Origin: Viola odorata | Taxonomy: Eukaryota; Streptophyta; Magnoliopsida; Malpighiales; Violaceae | Assembly: GCA_963691705.1 (NCBI GenBank) | Contig: OY829537.1 | Coordinates: forward strand, 63,464,304-63,528,303 | DNA length: 64,000 bases | Direction of reading: 5' to 3' | Shown here: one piece after another, positions 43,894 to 56,288 of the stretch | How the letters are laid out: each line of letters begins with the position of its first letter | Position numbering within the stretch: the first letter of the stretch is position 1 | The notes under the pieces: generated by a model | What the model was told of the DNA's origin: nothing | The model's input: only the letters and a program-made list of their open reading frames with translations | The model's database searches: none | Made by a program: the position numbers and the translations under genes

Positions 43894-46893
43894 TGATATG
43901 GTGTCTTTTTATGCATGTTTTTCCTTCCTTTCAAGTCCAATTTCACGCTTGATACTACTAATTTGGCTTGTTTTCCAACTACTTTGCAGATTTGGACTTA
44001 AGGGAGAAACTTGAGGAAAAGCGCGCCTTTTGGATGCATTTCTGCAGATCTTATATCGTCGAGCCCTAGACGCCGTTTTGTTGTCGAGGCCTATCCACCC
44101 TTATGTCGTTAGGACCCAGATGAGCCACTGAAGATATCTTATGTCCAGGCCTAAACGACGCACGTGTATGTTTCTTTCCGGATGACGCATGACCAAAGAT
44201 GCTAAAAAGATTCTAGCGGGATTCCATGTAAAGATCATCCAGCTCAGCAGAGAATATTCCCCTCTGCCATTTTGTCCCCTAGTGGGGTTGTTAGGCTATA
44301 TATATGACCTTAACTCTTAGGGTTGAAGAGGCTTTTCTTTAGAATATTTTCCAGATTTTTAGGGTTTTTAATCATTGTAGCCATCTCTTTAACATTGGGA
44401 TCCGTTCTTTGTTTATTTTTCCAGAAATCGGAGCCTCAAGCTCCGGTTGGTTTTCTATCCAGACTCTCATTTTCATTTGCACCTCTTCTCCGTTTATGTT
44501 GCTTTCTCCATACATTTTGTGTATGAATTTCAGCATGAGTGGCTAAGTCTCTAAGTCTTGGCAGGGGTGTTTTAAGGATTGTAAGAGGATAGTTGGGAGG
44601 TCAAATTGCTCTTAAAATGTTTTCATTATTGTATCCGCTTTCTTGCCATTTTATTGTCATTTCGTGTGAGGTTTGTTGGTAGTTTGATCATCTATTTGCA
44701 TGTTTCTCATGAATATTGTCATTTCCATGGTAATAACTAACGTGAGGCCATAGAATAGAGTAGGCACCTAGTCCAAAGTCACCATGTCGTTTGGTCCAAT
44801 CTAGCTAAGGCAAGAAATCGGTTAGGGCAGACTTCTCAGTGTCTAGCCCTAGACGTGTCTTCTCTCTACTTCACGGGCCTGCGTGTATGACCCATAAGCG
44901 TACCTTGGGCACAGTATCACGGCCACTCCCATAAGCGTACCTTGGGAGTGACTTCTCTTGAGAAGAGAAGCAGGGAGTCCACGTGAATACAGGATTCCTA
45001 TAGCAGGTCTATGGAGTGAAAACAGTCTATCCTTGCACCAATGACCGACTAGACTGATAGCATGTTTCATGGTCATGATTTTACCTTCTTTTCTAGCCCT
45101 TTCGGGGGCTTGATTATGCTATTTGACCTTTATTTCCATCTTTATTGCAGATCAGCTCCAAAAGGAGAAAAGGAGCGAAAAGATGCATTTTTGGAAGAAT
45201 TCTGAGGATTTCAAGCTTCAAGGCCTAGAAGATCCAAATGTCGTCGAGCCCTCGAAAGCTAACCAGACCAGTGAGCAGTCTCTAGCCCGCGATATCTCTG
45301 CAAAGCCAAAGAGACAAATCTCCAAAGATTCTCACGGGATTCCTTGTATTTCTAGAAGATCCCAGAATATTCCAGCACGCTCCATGTGTTGTCACTCTCT
45401 CCCCTTAGCTGGAATTTATCTTTTTGTAATCCCTTAGCTGGAATTTGTCTTCTTATGGGCATGAGGGCCTATATAAGACTAGTTTTTAGGGTTTTGAGAA
45501 CATCACCTACCACATATTCATAGAAAATCTTTTTGTGTGCTTCTCTTCAGTTTTCTCCCCTCCTTCTTTTGGAGGAGGCAGACCAGAACATTTCCAGCAG
45601 CCTTGTACATAAACCGGAGCTTTGCTCCGGCCGGTAATATTTACTAATTTTCTCCTTTATCTCTTCTTTACTTATTATGCTTTCTAGATCTAGATTTGTC
45701 TATTTTCCAGCATGAGTAGTTGATTTGTCTTGTTCTTAGCAAAGGTATTTTGATGGTTGTATAGGTTAGTAAGAGGCCAAATCGTTCTTCATAAACTCCA
45801 TGTTTGTATTTGCTTGTCTGTCGTTTTCCAGCCCCAGATTACCTCTTTAGCAGTGATAGTGTGGGGAGGTGCTGGGAGGATGACGAAGTGTCTAGGCTAC
45901 CTCTTTAGCAGTGACAGTGTGGGGAGGTGCCTGGGAGGATGGCGAGGTGTCTAGGTCATATCTTTAGCAGTGACAGTATGGGGAGGTGATAGACCCCTAT
46001 AGCATGTCTACGGCATGAGAATAGAATATCCTTAAGCCGATGATTATCTAGCCCTCGAGGTCATAGATACTTTCATGCCCTCGACGCAACCCGAGAGAAA
46101 CCTTTGCCGAGAATCTTTCTTATCTGCTTTCATGTCTTTATTTATCATTTTGTTTATATGTCTTGCCCTTAATTCTTGCTTTTAGTGCTTTTTACTTTTC
46201 GTGCCCTAGATTACTGTTTTTATTAGTTAACTTGTTAGCTCCCTTCTCTCTTGGTTAACTTGTTAGCCAACCAAACTCCCCCCCTTTTTTTGTAGCTGTC
46301 TTTGTCTGTTTGTCTTTGTCATGCATGAAAGTTAGAGTCTTGCCCTAGTCCCCGTGGATCGACCCTGTTACCACTATGCACAATTTATTATGCACTTGAT
46401 AGCAGGTCTTTATTATTTGTTTGATCGTGCCCTCGACAAGCACGCATCATAGACCTCGACCCAATCCACCGTCTGCCCCTGGTAAGATTTCTCCTTATAC
46501 CTGATCTATCGTCTTTACTTACTTCGTTATTACCTTTATTGCAACTGTTTGCCTTTACCATTTTTATTGTTATTCTCCTGTAGTATTCTCGTTCCCTTTT
46601 TATTTAATTATTCCGTGTGTCTTTTATTACTTGTTATTTACATTTTTATTTTCTGTCTCAACATCAACTTCCATCGTTGGTTAGATTTGTCTAAACCAAC
46701 CAAACACCCCCCCCCCGTGTTACTTTTATGCCTATTGCATTTTCATCCTCATCATACATCTAGGGCAAGATTACCACTAGTTCTTCATTTTCCCTGTGGT
46801 TCGACCCTGACTTGCCGCTATATACATTAATTTGTGCATCTAGCCTATCAGAGCTATAAATATTATATTTGATCGCGTTTCGACGGAGCATCA
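43894..46893 (+). repeat. 5' LTR of Athila-3 (1.6 kb plus a nested 1.4-kb solo LTR)
   Basis: TGATATGGTGTC to CGGAGCATCA. TATA box GGCTATATATATGACC at about 44,290. Without the nested LTR it is about 1,600 bp against 1,574 bp for the 3' copy; the difference is mainly one extra GTACCTTGGG repeat at about 44,900. Hairpin CGGAGC-CTCAA-GCTCCG at 44,429-44,445. Confidence 0.93.
45055..46449 (+). repeat. Solo LTR nested in the Athila-3 5' LTR, 1,395 bp
   Basis: TGATAGCATG to AGCACGCATCA, flanked by TAGAC at 45,050-45,054 and 46,450-46,454. The 3' LTR of Athila-3 has the empty site with one TAGAC at about 57,410. TATA box GGGCCTATATAAGAC at about 45,467; hairpin CCGGAGC-TTT-GCTCCGG at 45,614-45,630; three tandem copies of a GACAGTGTGGGGAGGTG-type unit at about 45,850-45,990. 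Confidence 0.95.
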
Positions 46894-46898
46894 AATTT

Positions 46899-46915
46899 TA
46901 GCGTCGTTGCCGGGG
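46899..46915 (+). other. Decayed tRNA-Asp primer-binding site of Athila-3
   Basis: TAGCGTCGTTGCCGGGG, two changes (G to A, C to T) from TGGCGCCGTTGCCGGGG, five bases after the LTR end. Confidence 0.85.
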
Positions 46916-46952
46916 AATAGTGTTTACAGACTAATTTCTTTCTTTTACTTGT

Positions 46953-49900
46953 ATGACCAGGAGAGTTGCACTTGACCTTCTACCCCTTCACCACGAACTC
47001 ACAAAGTCAGAGAGAGAATTTTGGAGACAGGCCAGAGGAGCAACCTCTAGCAGAGTAATTCCTCGTCCTGCCCTCGACAGTCAAACCTCTAGTCAGACCG
47101 ATCCCAACAATCATCTTCATCCAGATCTATCCCATTTTCATCCTGCCCTCGACAACCCAGCAGTTGTCTACCCTGAGACATTCATTATGGCAGACCCTTC
47201 TCATATCGACAATCCTCCGCAAACTATTGAAGACCTCAATGGTGCCCCCGAAACACCCAACACCTGTATCGTTTGGCCTACTGTTCCCTATGATTGGATG
47301 CTCAAGTCCGCAGTTATGCACCATCTTCCCCTCTTCTGTGGCGTTCCAAAGGAAAACCCTCACCGCCATCTTCAGCAATTGCACTCTATTTGCGGCGCCA
47401 TGAAGCTAGCCAATGTCAGTATTGAGCACGCCAAGCTCCGAGCCTTCATGTGGTCTCTGAAAGATGATTCCCTAGATTGGTTCTATGATCTACCCCATAA
47501 TTCCATCAATTTTTGGGCCGAAATGTCCAAATCCTTCACCGAAAAATACTACCCATCGGAAATGGCTAATGTAACTCGCAAGCAGTTGGTGTCTATAGTC
47601 CAGAGGAAAGAAGAAGATTTTGGACAGTACCACGAACGCTACAAAAAAAATGCAAGCTATGTGCCCCTCACATAACCTTACAGAGCACGCCTTCATCCAA
47701 TATTTCTGTGAAGGTCTCAAAGCTCGCGACAAGGTATTCCTCAACGCCGCTGCTAATGGTGCTATCACCAGACTCATCCCTGCTGCCGCAAAGGCCACCA
47801 TAGAGTTAATGGCAAGAAATTGCATACCCGAGGAAAGCAATCACCCAGGGCAAGATGCCCAAGTGGCCGCAATGCAAACCCAATTAACTTTTATGATGGC
47901 CATGCTTCAGAACATGGCCCCTGGACAACCAGTTCAGGTCAAGGTCTGTCAGATTTGCAACTTGACCGATCATCCAACAGATGCGTGCCCCCATATCCCT
48001 GATGAGATCTAGAGTATCAACGCCATTGGTAATTACAATCGGGCCCTATATGGACAGAACTACAATCAGGTGTGGAGACCACAAAACTCCGGTTGGGGCA
48101 GCCATCAGCAAACGTCTAGCCCAGGACAACCGATGCAGCATAATCAGTACATGAATCAGGCTCAGCCACCTTTCAACGTTCAAAACTTCAAGCCTAGACC
48201 TACCCATCCCAACAACCAACAATCTTTCTATCAAACCAATCAGGGTCAGTCCTCCACTTCTTCTGCCCCACCAGCTGATGAGGTAGATCACTACAGGAAC
48301 ATCATCACTGATCTATAAAAATAAATGAGTCTCATGGCCGCGGACATGAAAAAATTGAAGAACAAGGGCAGATTGCCCGGCCAAACCGAGGCAAATCCAA
48401 AGCACGAAGTGTGTGCTATGACGCTCCGTAGCGGTCTCGAGCTACCAACTCGAGAACATCCTAGTCTAGACGAAGGTCCAGTAGTTGAACCCGAAATCAT
48501 GCCCAAGAAAATACCCAAAGCCAAGTTCATTGGGCCTAAACTCCCAGAAGTGATAGAGGACCGCATTAGATCTCCACGAGGGATGGCTCCACGAGGTGAC
48601 ACAAGCCCACAAGAATTCACCCAGGAGTATATACATAAGATTCTCGAGCCGTCCTTTCCTCAAAGGCTCGTCAAGGCCAAGAAGAAGGAAGAGGATCGAG
48701 AAATCCTTGATATATTCAGCAAATTCATCGTCAATATCCCACTTCTCCAGGCCATCAAAAATGTGCCTCGCTACGCCAAGTTCCTGAAAACGCTTTGCAG
48801 TAACAAATGCAACTTGACCAGGGTAAACAAGATCAGTGTGGGAGTCCATGTCTCTGCTCTTATCCAGCAAAAGATCCCTCCAAAATGCAGTGATCGGGGC
48901 ATGTTTGTTATCCCTTGTACCATTGGGACAGTCAACATAGGCAAAGCTATGTGTGACTTTGGGGCCGACATTAATGTCATGCCCTTGACTATTTTCAGTA
49001 GTCTTGGCCTAGGACCCCCTCGAGCCAACCCCGCTTGTTATCCAGCTGGCCGATCGTTCCATAATTCACCCAAAGGTGTAATTAAGGACGTCTTGGTCCA
49101 AGTAGGCGACTTCCTATTTCCCACAGACTTCTATGTCATCGCAATGGAGAACGACGAATCCGCTAAAGCCACAGATGTGCTTCTAGGGCGACCGTTTACA
49201 GCCAGGGCGAAGATAGACATTCACGATGCATCTATTTCTCTCGAATTTGATGAGGAAATCATCAAGTTCAAAATGATGGATGCCATGCAATACCCCTCCG
49301 ATTTTGCCTCTGATCTCTCTTGTGTGAATTTTGTTGATTTGATTGACCCTCTAGTCGATAAAGTTGCTGACTTAAATTCTTTTGAACCCTTACAGGTTGC
49401 CCTGGATTGGAGTATCACGCCAGCAACATTGGACGTCTTGGCCTCGATGATCAATATTCCTCCGGAGCTGTATACCATCGTTGCAGCCTTAGAGGAAAAG
49501 CCTCTTGACACCCCCACTCAACTTGCTATCTCTCCGTATCACGAGGAGCATACCAAGCTTCCTCCATCCCTTGTGCAGGCACCCATTCTCGAATTGAAAG
49601 CTCTTCCAGCGCATCTCAAATACGCTTATCTAGGTGCAGACGACTCGCTCCCAGTTATTATCTCCAATCAGTTGGACGATTCCGAAGAAGCTGAGTTGAT
49701 TTCCTTACTCAAAGAGTTCAAGTCAGCCATAGGGTAGACTATTGCCGATATCAAAGGTTTATCTCCAGATCTATGCACCTATCGAATCCATCTTGAGGAC
49801 GCAAGCAAAACAGTCCGACAGCCACAGTGTCGCCTGAATCCTCCAATGATGGAGGTTGTGAAAAAAGAAATATTGAAACTTTTAGACACAAGAGTGATCT

Positions 49901-52461
49901 ACCCTATTTCGGATAGCCCTTGGGTAAGCCCCGTCCAGGTCGTGCGAAAGAAATCCAGAATCACCATTATAACTGGCCAAGACGGAGAGTTGATTCCAAC
50001 TCGAATTCAGAGCGGTTGGAGAGTGTGTATTGATTATCGGCGTCTGAATGCAGCTACCCGAAAAGATCATTTCCCCCTTCCGTTTATTGATCAGATGCTG
50101 GAGCGCCTCGCAGGAAAGACCCATTACTGCTGTCTAGACGGATATTCCAGTTTTCACCAAATCCCAGATGCCCTAGATGACCAGGAGAAGACCACCTTCA
50201 CCCCCAGACGAATGGGCAAGCCCTAGCCACTTTTCAGTGATGCATGATCAGTATCTTCTCCGAATTCGTCGAAGAATGCATCGAAGTCTTCATGGACGAT
50301 TTCACCGTCTATGGAAATTCCTTCTCTGAATGCTTGTCCAGCCTACGAAAAATTCTTCAACGTTGCGTCGAGACCAACCTGGTCCTTAACTTCGAGAAAT
50401 GCCACTTTATGGTGGACCACGGCCTCATCTTGGGCCACATAGTCTCCATCAAAGGCATCGAGGTCGACAAAGCAAAAATCGAAGTAATTGAGTCATTGCC
50501 CTATCCTACATGCGTCCGAGACATCCGTTCCTTTCTAGGGCATGCCGCTTTTACAGGAGGTTCATTAAAGATTTCTAAAAAATCACCCAGCCAATGTGTC
50601 ATCTATTGCAAAAAGATGCTGATTTTGTATTCGATGACAAATGCAAGGCAGCATTTGATACTCTCAAAGCCAAGCTTACATCTGCACCTATTATTAGAGC
50701 CCCCAACTGGTCCCTCCCATTTGAAATCATGTGCGACGCCAGCAACCACGCGCTTGGAGTTGTCTTGGGGCAGACAAAAGACAAAGAACACTATGTGATT
50801 TATTATGCTTCTAAATTACTTGATCCTGCCCAGCAAAACTACACAGTCACCGAAAGAGAACTCCTGGCTGTCGTTTACGCCCTAGACAAGTTTCGTCAGT
50901 ACCTCTTGGGCACCCACGTCATTTTTTACACCGACCATTCTGCCCTTAGGTGCCTCCTGACGAAGGTAGATGCTAAACCACGCCTTATCCGTTGGATCTT
51001 GCTTCTCCAAGAGTTCCATCTTCTCATCAAGGACAAGAAAGGAGCAGAGAATGTGGTCGTAGACCATTTGAGTAGACTTTCTGCCCAAGATGATAATTCA
51101 CTAGTGCCAATCAGGGATGTCTTCCCTGACGAGCGTCTCTGTCTTGCCCAAGCTGTCCAGTTTCCATGGTTCACAGATATTGCAATTTTTTGTGCTACAT
51201 GCTCTTTCCCTGCGGATGCATCACCCAGCGAACGCACCAGAATTCGAAAGCAAGTAAAATACTACATCTGGGACAACCCCTACCTATGGAAGCATTGCTC
51301 TGACCAAGTGGTTAGGCGTTGCGTGAATCTTGAGGAAGTGCCCTCAATCTTAAAGTTTTGTCACTCTTCCATAGAAAGAGGCCGTTTTGGTACCAAGAAG
51401 ACCGCAATGAAAGTTCTAGAAGCCGAATTCTTTTGGCCATCCCTATTCCGTGATTGTTATATGTATTGTGCGTCTTGCCCTAGATGCCAAAGCACAAGGA
51501 ATATTGGAGCACACAACCAGATGCCCTTGACAGGTATCATCTCTACGAGATCTTCGATATCTAGGGTATTGACTTTATGGGGCCATTCTCGAATTCTTTT
51601 GGAAACACCTACATCCTCCTCGCCGTCGACTACGTTTCCAAGTGGGTCGAGGCCAAGGCAACCAAGACGGATGACTCAAAGGTAGTTGTCGAATTTCTAC
51701 GCTCCAATATCTTTAATCGATTCGGTACCCCACGCGCCCTAATTAGTGACCGGGGGACCCATTTTTAGAACCGAATTGTCTACTCTCTCCTCCATAAGTA
51801 CGGAGTGACTCATCACGTCTCCACCACTTATCACTCCCAAACGAATGGGTAAGCTGAAATTTCCAACTGAGAAATCAAAGCAATTCTTGAAAAGACAGTC
51901 AATCCGTCGCGGAAGGATTGGAGCACGAAACTTGGAGATGCTCTTTGGGCTTACCGGACCGCCTTCAAAACTCCAATCGGGATGACTCCTTATCGACTTG
52001 TCTATGACAAGCTATGTCATTTGCCAGTGGAGATTAAGCATAAAGCCTTCTGGGCTATCAAGCAGGTCAATACAGATCTAGAGCAAGCCAGCCAAAACCG
52101 TCGCTTGCAAATCCAAGAACTGGAGGAATTAAGAGATGATGCCTACGAGAATGCCCTCATCTACAAAAACAAGACGAAAGTTCAACACGATAAGCTTTTG
52201 GTCCCCAAATCTTTTGCTGTTAGACAAAAAGTCCTATTATACAACTCTTGTTTGTGTTTGTTCGCAGGAAAATTGAAATCCAAGTGGACAGGTCCCTATC
52301 TGGTTACCACGGTTTATGACCATGGAGCTGTCGAGATCCAGAGCCTAGACACAGGCGTCACTTTCAAAGTAAACGGTCATCGTTTGAAGCCATTCTATGA
52401 AGGGTTCAAACCCTTCACGACCGATGAAATGACGGTGGCAGATCCACCAGTCTTGCCCTAG
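46953..52461 (+). pseudogene. gag-pol: Athila-3 gag-pol, decayed
   Basis: Begins MTRR like Athila-1. An extra A in an eight-A run near 47,645 shifts the frame. Stops follow at 48,010 and 48,316, and at 49,735 (TAG for the Trp of GWTIADIKG). In reverse transcriptase near 50,200 about 21 bp or more are missing across the CPFGTFAY region, then the frame changes again near 50,549 and near 51,545. Further stops at 51,766 and two more at about 51,850 and 51,870 cut integrase. Recognisable parts: zinc knuckle CQICNLTDHPTDAC, protease CDFGADINVMP (DFGAD where DLGAG is seen in Athila-1), FMDD, RNase H, the integrase core and C-terminal region. Not functional. Confidence 0.92.
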
Positions 52462-52948
52462 ATTCCTAACAATGTCCAGGCCTGGAAGAAAAAGATGGCC
52501 GGTCAAGGAGGCACTCCACGTGCCTCATTTCCTTTTTTTCCTCGTATCTCTTTCTTTTAATAATTATTTCCATTATTCCTTTCTTTTGTTTTATTTGGTT
52601 TTTATTATTTCCTTAAACTTCCTTTATTCCCTCCCTTTGTTTTTATCCCTTTTCTCTCTCATCCTTTTCAAATTTTGAAAAGGATGTTTCCTTTTTTGCA
52701 AATTGGGTTCCGCACCCACTACGTCCCCACGCTCTCTCCCATCGCGCCACGCGTCTCCACGTCCTCTCTCATCGCGCCATGCGTCCCACCCGGGTCACCA
52801 ACCCACGCTCCTTCCTTTACCACTTATCCATCTTTTCTTCTTTTTTTATTTTTTTATTTTTATTTTATTTCCTTTCTTCCAATGTTCCCCTTTCTCCCTC
52901 ACTCCATCTTCTTCCCTTGAAACCCTAGCCACACACTTAGCAAACACC
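52462..52948 (+). other. Athila-3 spacer between gag-pol and ORF2
   Basis: Pyrimidine-rich, non-coding, similar in character to 6,138-6,772 of Athila-1. Confidence 0.6.
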
Positions 52949-54480
52949 ATGTCCCCAAAGAAACCCACCAAAATAAAAATAGTGGCCCACAAAATCGGCC
53001 CCACAAGCCGCCGCCCCACTCCCGTCCGAAAAAACCAATCATCCACCTGCTCCACATCCCCCTAGCCGTCAGCCGTCAGCCGCCTCCTCCCACTCGCTCC
53101 ACATCGACCTAGGGTCGGAAGAAGAAGAAGCCGCCGACAGTCTGGCGACCCACGACGAGCCCTCTCACTCCCAGCCACAGTCCGATGGAGAGCTGGAAGT
53201 CATCGGATCTAAGCCGGCGACCCATACCATCACCAGATCTGGCCGAACCCTTTAAAAAAAATCCAGACACCGACATCTATAAGTCGTTGGAGCCGACCCA
53301 TGAACCAGCAACCACCGTCGAAGAGGAAGCCACCGACGAAGAGGAGGAAGAAGTGGTTTTGCGCAAGAGAAAGCCCAAACTACTTCTATCCATCAAGATA
53401 GAGGAGGCCGCCAGAGAACCATCTGTGCCGGCAAGTAAGAAAAGAAAGAGCACCGAAGAGGAGAAAGGAAAAGCAAAGGCCACTAGTCCTAGAAAGTCTA
53501 AACGAAAAGCTGAATCTTCACCAATGCTTAGATCTACAAAATGTCGTGCCACCTCACCCACACTAGCTTCAAATCAGGTGACATCTGAACTCGCCAACCT
53601 TAAAGGTTGGCTTACTTTTGATGATAAGTCCTCTCTAGACAGACTTGTTGTTTTTCAGTCAAAAGGTGTTAGCCCGTGTGCGCGCCTTCATCTTTCATTT
53701 TTGGACCAAATGGGTATAGGCTCTCAAGTTAGAAAGCTTGTAAAAGGTGTTGGGTGGGAAGCTTTGTTCTTTCTGGAGCACCCGACTTTTTTTGAGCTCT
53801 CACTTGAGTTCTATTCCACATTCTGGCTTACATCGGACCAATTCAAGCCTAAGGGCAAGACTGATCCGTGCCTATCAGCCCCCAATGTTGTTAATTTTAG
53901 GCTGATGGGAAAATGGTCTAAACTATCTGTCAATAAACTGAATTGTGTGTTGGGTGCTGTGAGTGGCGATGAGTTAGAGTCCTCTGCTTATAGATCTGCC
54001 CATACTGTGTACCCTAGTGATTTTGATGCTAATACTGCTTTTCAGGAGCTGACCGGCGATGAAAATGCCGAGTTCAGCCCAAAATCTTCCAAGGGGCACG
54101 ATATTTCTGACCCTGCCCTAAGGATCTTACATCGATTTTTGGCCCTTACCTTCTGAGGTAAGTTCCATTCATTTGGCCAGTTGTCGATGCAAGAGCTGTT
54201 TTTCTTGTGGTGTATGATGCATAAGGTTAGGCTTAATCTTGGGTTTTGGTTTGCTACTACTGTTGCAACTGTCCAGGCTATATCTCGTAGTCCTGTTATG
54301 GGGTCGTTAATCACTCGTATTGCCATAAACTCACATAATTTAGATTTACCTTCCAGCAATCTGTCTGCACCACTTGACTTTAAAATGCTAGACCCCAAAA
54401 CCCTTGACGGGATAGGGCATTTGTGTGTCTCACAGCATGTCTTGAGGTTTAGTGTAGGTTGTACACCAGTGAAAGAGTAA
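52949..54480 (+). pseudogene. Athila-3 ORF2, decayed
   Basis: Start MSPKKPTK at 52,949. The frame shifts near 53,060 and is open from about 53,185 to a TGA at 54,154; after it the same frame continues to TAA at 54,478. The order matches Athila-1: basic/Ser N-terminus, acidic segment (EEEATDEEEEEVVLRKRK), lysine-rich KKRK stretch, then the conserved domain (VNFRLMGKWSKLS and SLITRIAI). The leucine-spaced C-terminus is shorter than in Athila-1. Confidence 0.85.
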
Positions 54481-56288
54481 GCTTTCGGCACTAAACATGG
54501 AGGAAACTTCACTTATCCGACTCCTGCCCAGATCGAGCATCCAGGCCAAACTAGTTCCCCCTTCTCCTTGAACTCTTTTTATTATCTGAACTCCCTATGA
54601 TTATTTTGTGCACCTCTCTCGCATTGAGGACAATGTGAAGCCTCAGTGTGGGGGAGGGTTTATGTGTGATATTTTAGTATTTATGTTTGCTTGACTACAT
54701 GCTTTGTGCAAAAATTTAAAATTTTTGGATTTTCACTTTTTAGGATTTTGTTAGCTTTTTAGCACTGCCCAGTTTTAAAACCCCCTTGTATGGACACACT
54801 TTTGACTTATGAGCACATAGAAATGAACTGCCTTTCATGTTGGTCTTGCCTTAGATCTTGCATGATTTGTCTGCTAGCTCTTATAACCTGCATCTTGCAC
54901 TAAACATCAGCAATCATTTATAGCACCTTGTGAGCATTTGAGACTAAACAGTTATATTTTTCATGTGTGATTCAATGCTTAGCTAGGCACTCAACTAGGT
55001 TTGCATGAGACCTCTGGGTATGGGCACCATCAGTCTTAGGAAAGCAGGAAAAAGACGAAAAAAAACTTTGCATCTTTGTTTTCTTTTCTTTTCCTTTCTA
55101 TCCTTCCTCTCATTTTCTTCATTTCGCCCTCGACACCCTTTTTCGTTTAACCCCCAGCATCTTCTCACTTCCTTCTCATTTCTCTCTTCTTTAACCACTT
55201 GTTCTCACTTTCCTTGATCCCTTTTCCTTGGCAGGTGAGCGGTATTTGTCAGAAGTAGCGGGCTAGATGATCAGCAAAGCCCAAGTGTGGGGGAGACCGA
55301 CAAGAAGGTGTAGATGCCGAAGAAGAGCTAGGGCAAAATCATCAAGCTAATCCAAAAGGAAATGAAGCCCTAGCCAAAGTACTTTCATTAAGCCTTAGCT
55401 GAAGTAAGTTGGCAAAATCCTCGAGCTAATTCAATCTGCACCAGCTAAAGTAGTTTTCAAATTCATGCTTCGTTTTCGCCTCATCTTTAAAAAAAAAAAA
55501 AAAAGAAGAAGAAGAAGAAGAAAAAAAAGAATAAAATTTCAAAACCAGAAAAAGAAAAGAAAAGAAAGTTTCATCTGGTTTCAGAATAAAATAAGAGAGA
55601 AGTCAAAAGTACGAATCAGAAGAATGAAGTATTGTCAGCATGGTTTCCAAGAGAAGAACTCCCCCCCTAGAAGAAGAATTTCGTCTAGCCCTCGACTGTC
55701 TGCCCTTGACGGATACTGTCTCACCGCTTCATCTCTTTCCTAACCAAGGAATCCTTTCAGGTTTTTCGTTCTATTCTCCTTTTCTTTTTCTTCCTCTTTC
55801 GCTCTTTGTATATAATCTTTCTTCTTGCTCTTCCCATTTTTCTTTCTTTCCCTTTTCTCTTCGAATTCTTCATCTCCTCTTTACACCTCTTTCCTTTCAC
55901 TCCTTTTTATGATGCAAAGTTCATTTCTGATTGTTGATTGCCTAAGCATGTGGATTTTAACTAGAGTTGATGTGCAAATTGTGTTGTGTGTCTTGTTAAT
56001 TTGCATACTTGAGTGATTAAACACCGAGCCTAGTTGAGTGTAAGTGTAAACACTTTCTCCGGTGAGGATTGCTTATGCCAAGTCAGATGTGGTAAAGTTT
56101 CTTCGTTAGGGTCGTTATCCTAATGATTTGATGCAGAGTTATCTAGGCAAAGTATGTCTTGGCATGGTCAGGGCTGATTGTTTGGTTTGTTAACTCTTGT
56201 GCTATGGTTGGTTGTGCCTGTCTATGTCTTGGGGTGTGTTTTCAGTTTTGATTGCTCGAGGGTGAGTAATGGGCAGTGTGGGGGAATT
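54481..56288 (+). other. Athila-3 3' spacer with polypurine tract at its end
   Basis: Non-coding. It carries the hairpin region (54,621-54,659), blocks in the same order as Athila-1 (GGACACACTTTTGACTTATG, CACCTTGTGAGCATTTGAG, GGAAAGCAGGAAAAAG), an A/AAG-rich run at 55,490-55,520, AAGTGTGGGGGAGACC at about 55,283, and the true polypurine tract GTGTGGGGGAATT at 56,276-56,288. Confidence 0.75.
54621..54659 (+). other. Conserved hairpin plus polypurine-like run (Athila-3)
   Basis: CGCATTG-AGGA-CAATGTG; the second base pair is G-T (G-U in RNA), so the stem is kept despite the change. CAGTGTGGGGGAGGG follows at 54,645-54,659. Confidence 0.75.
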
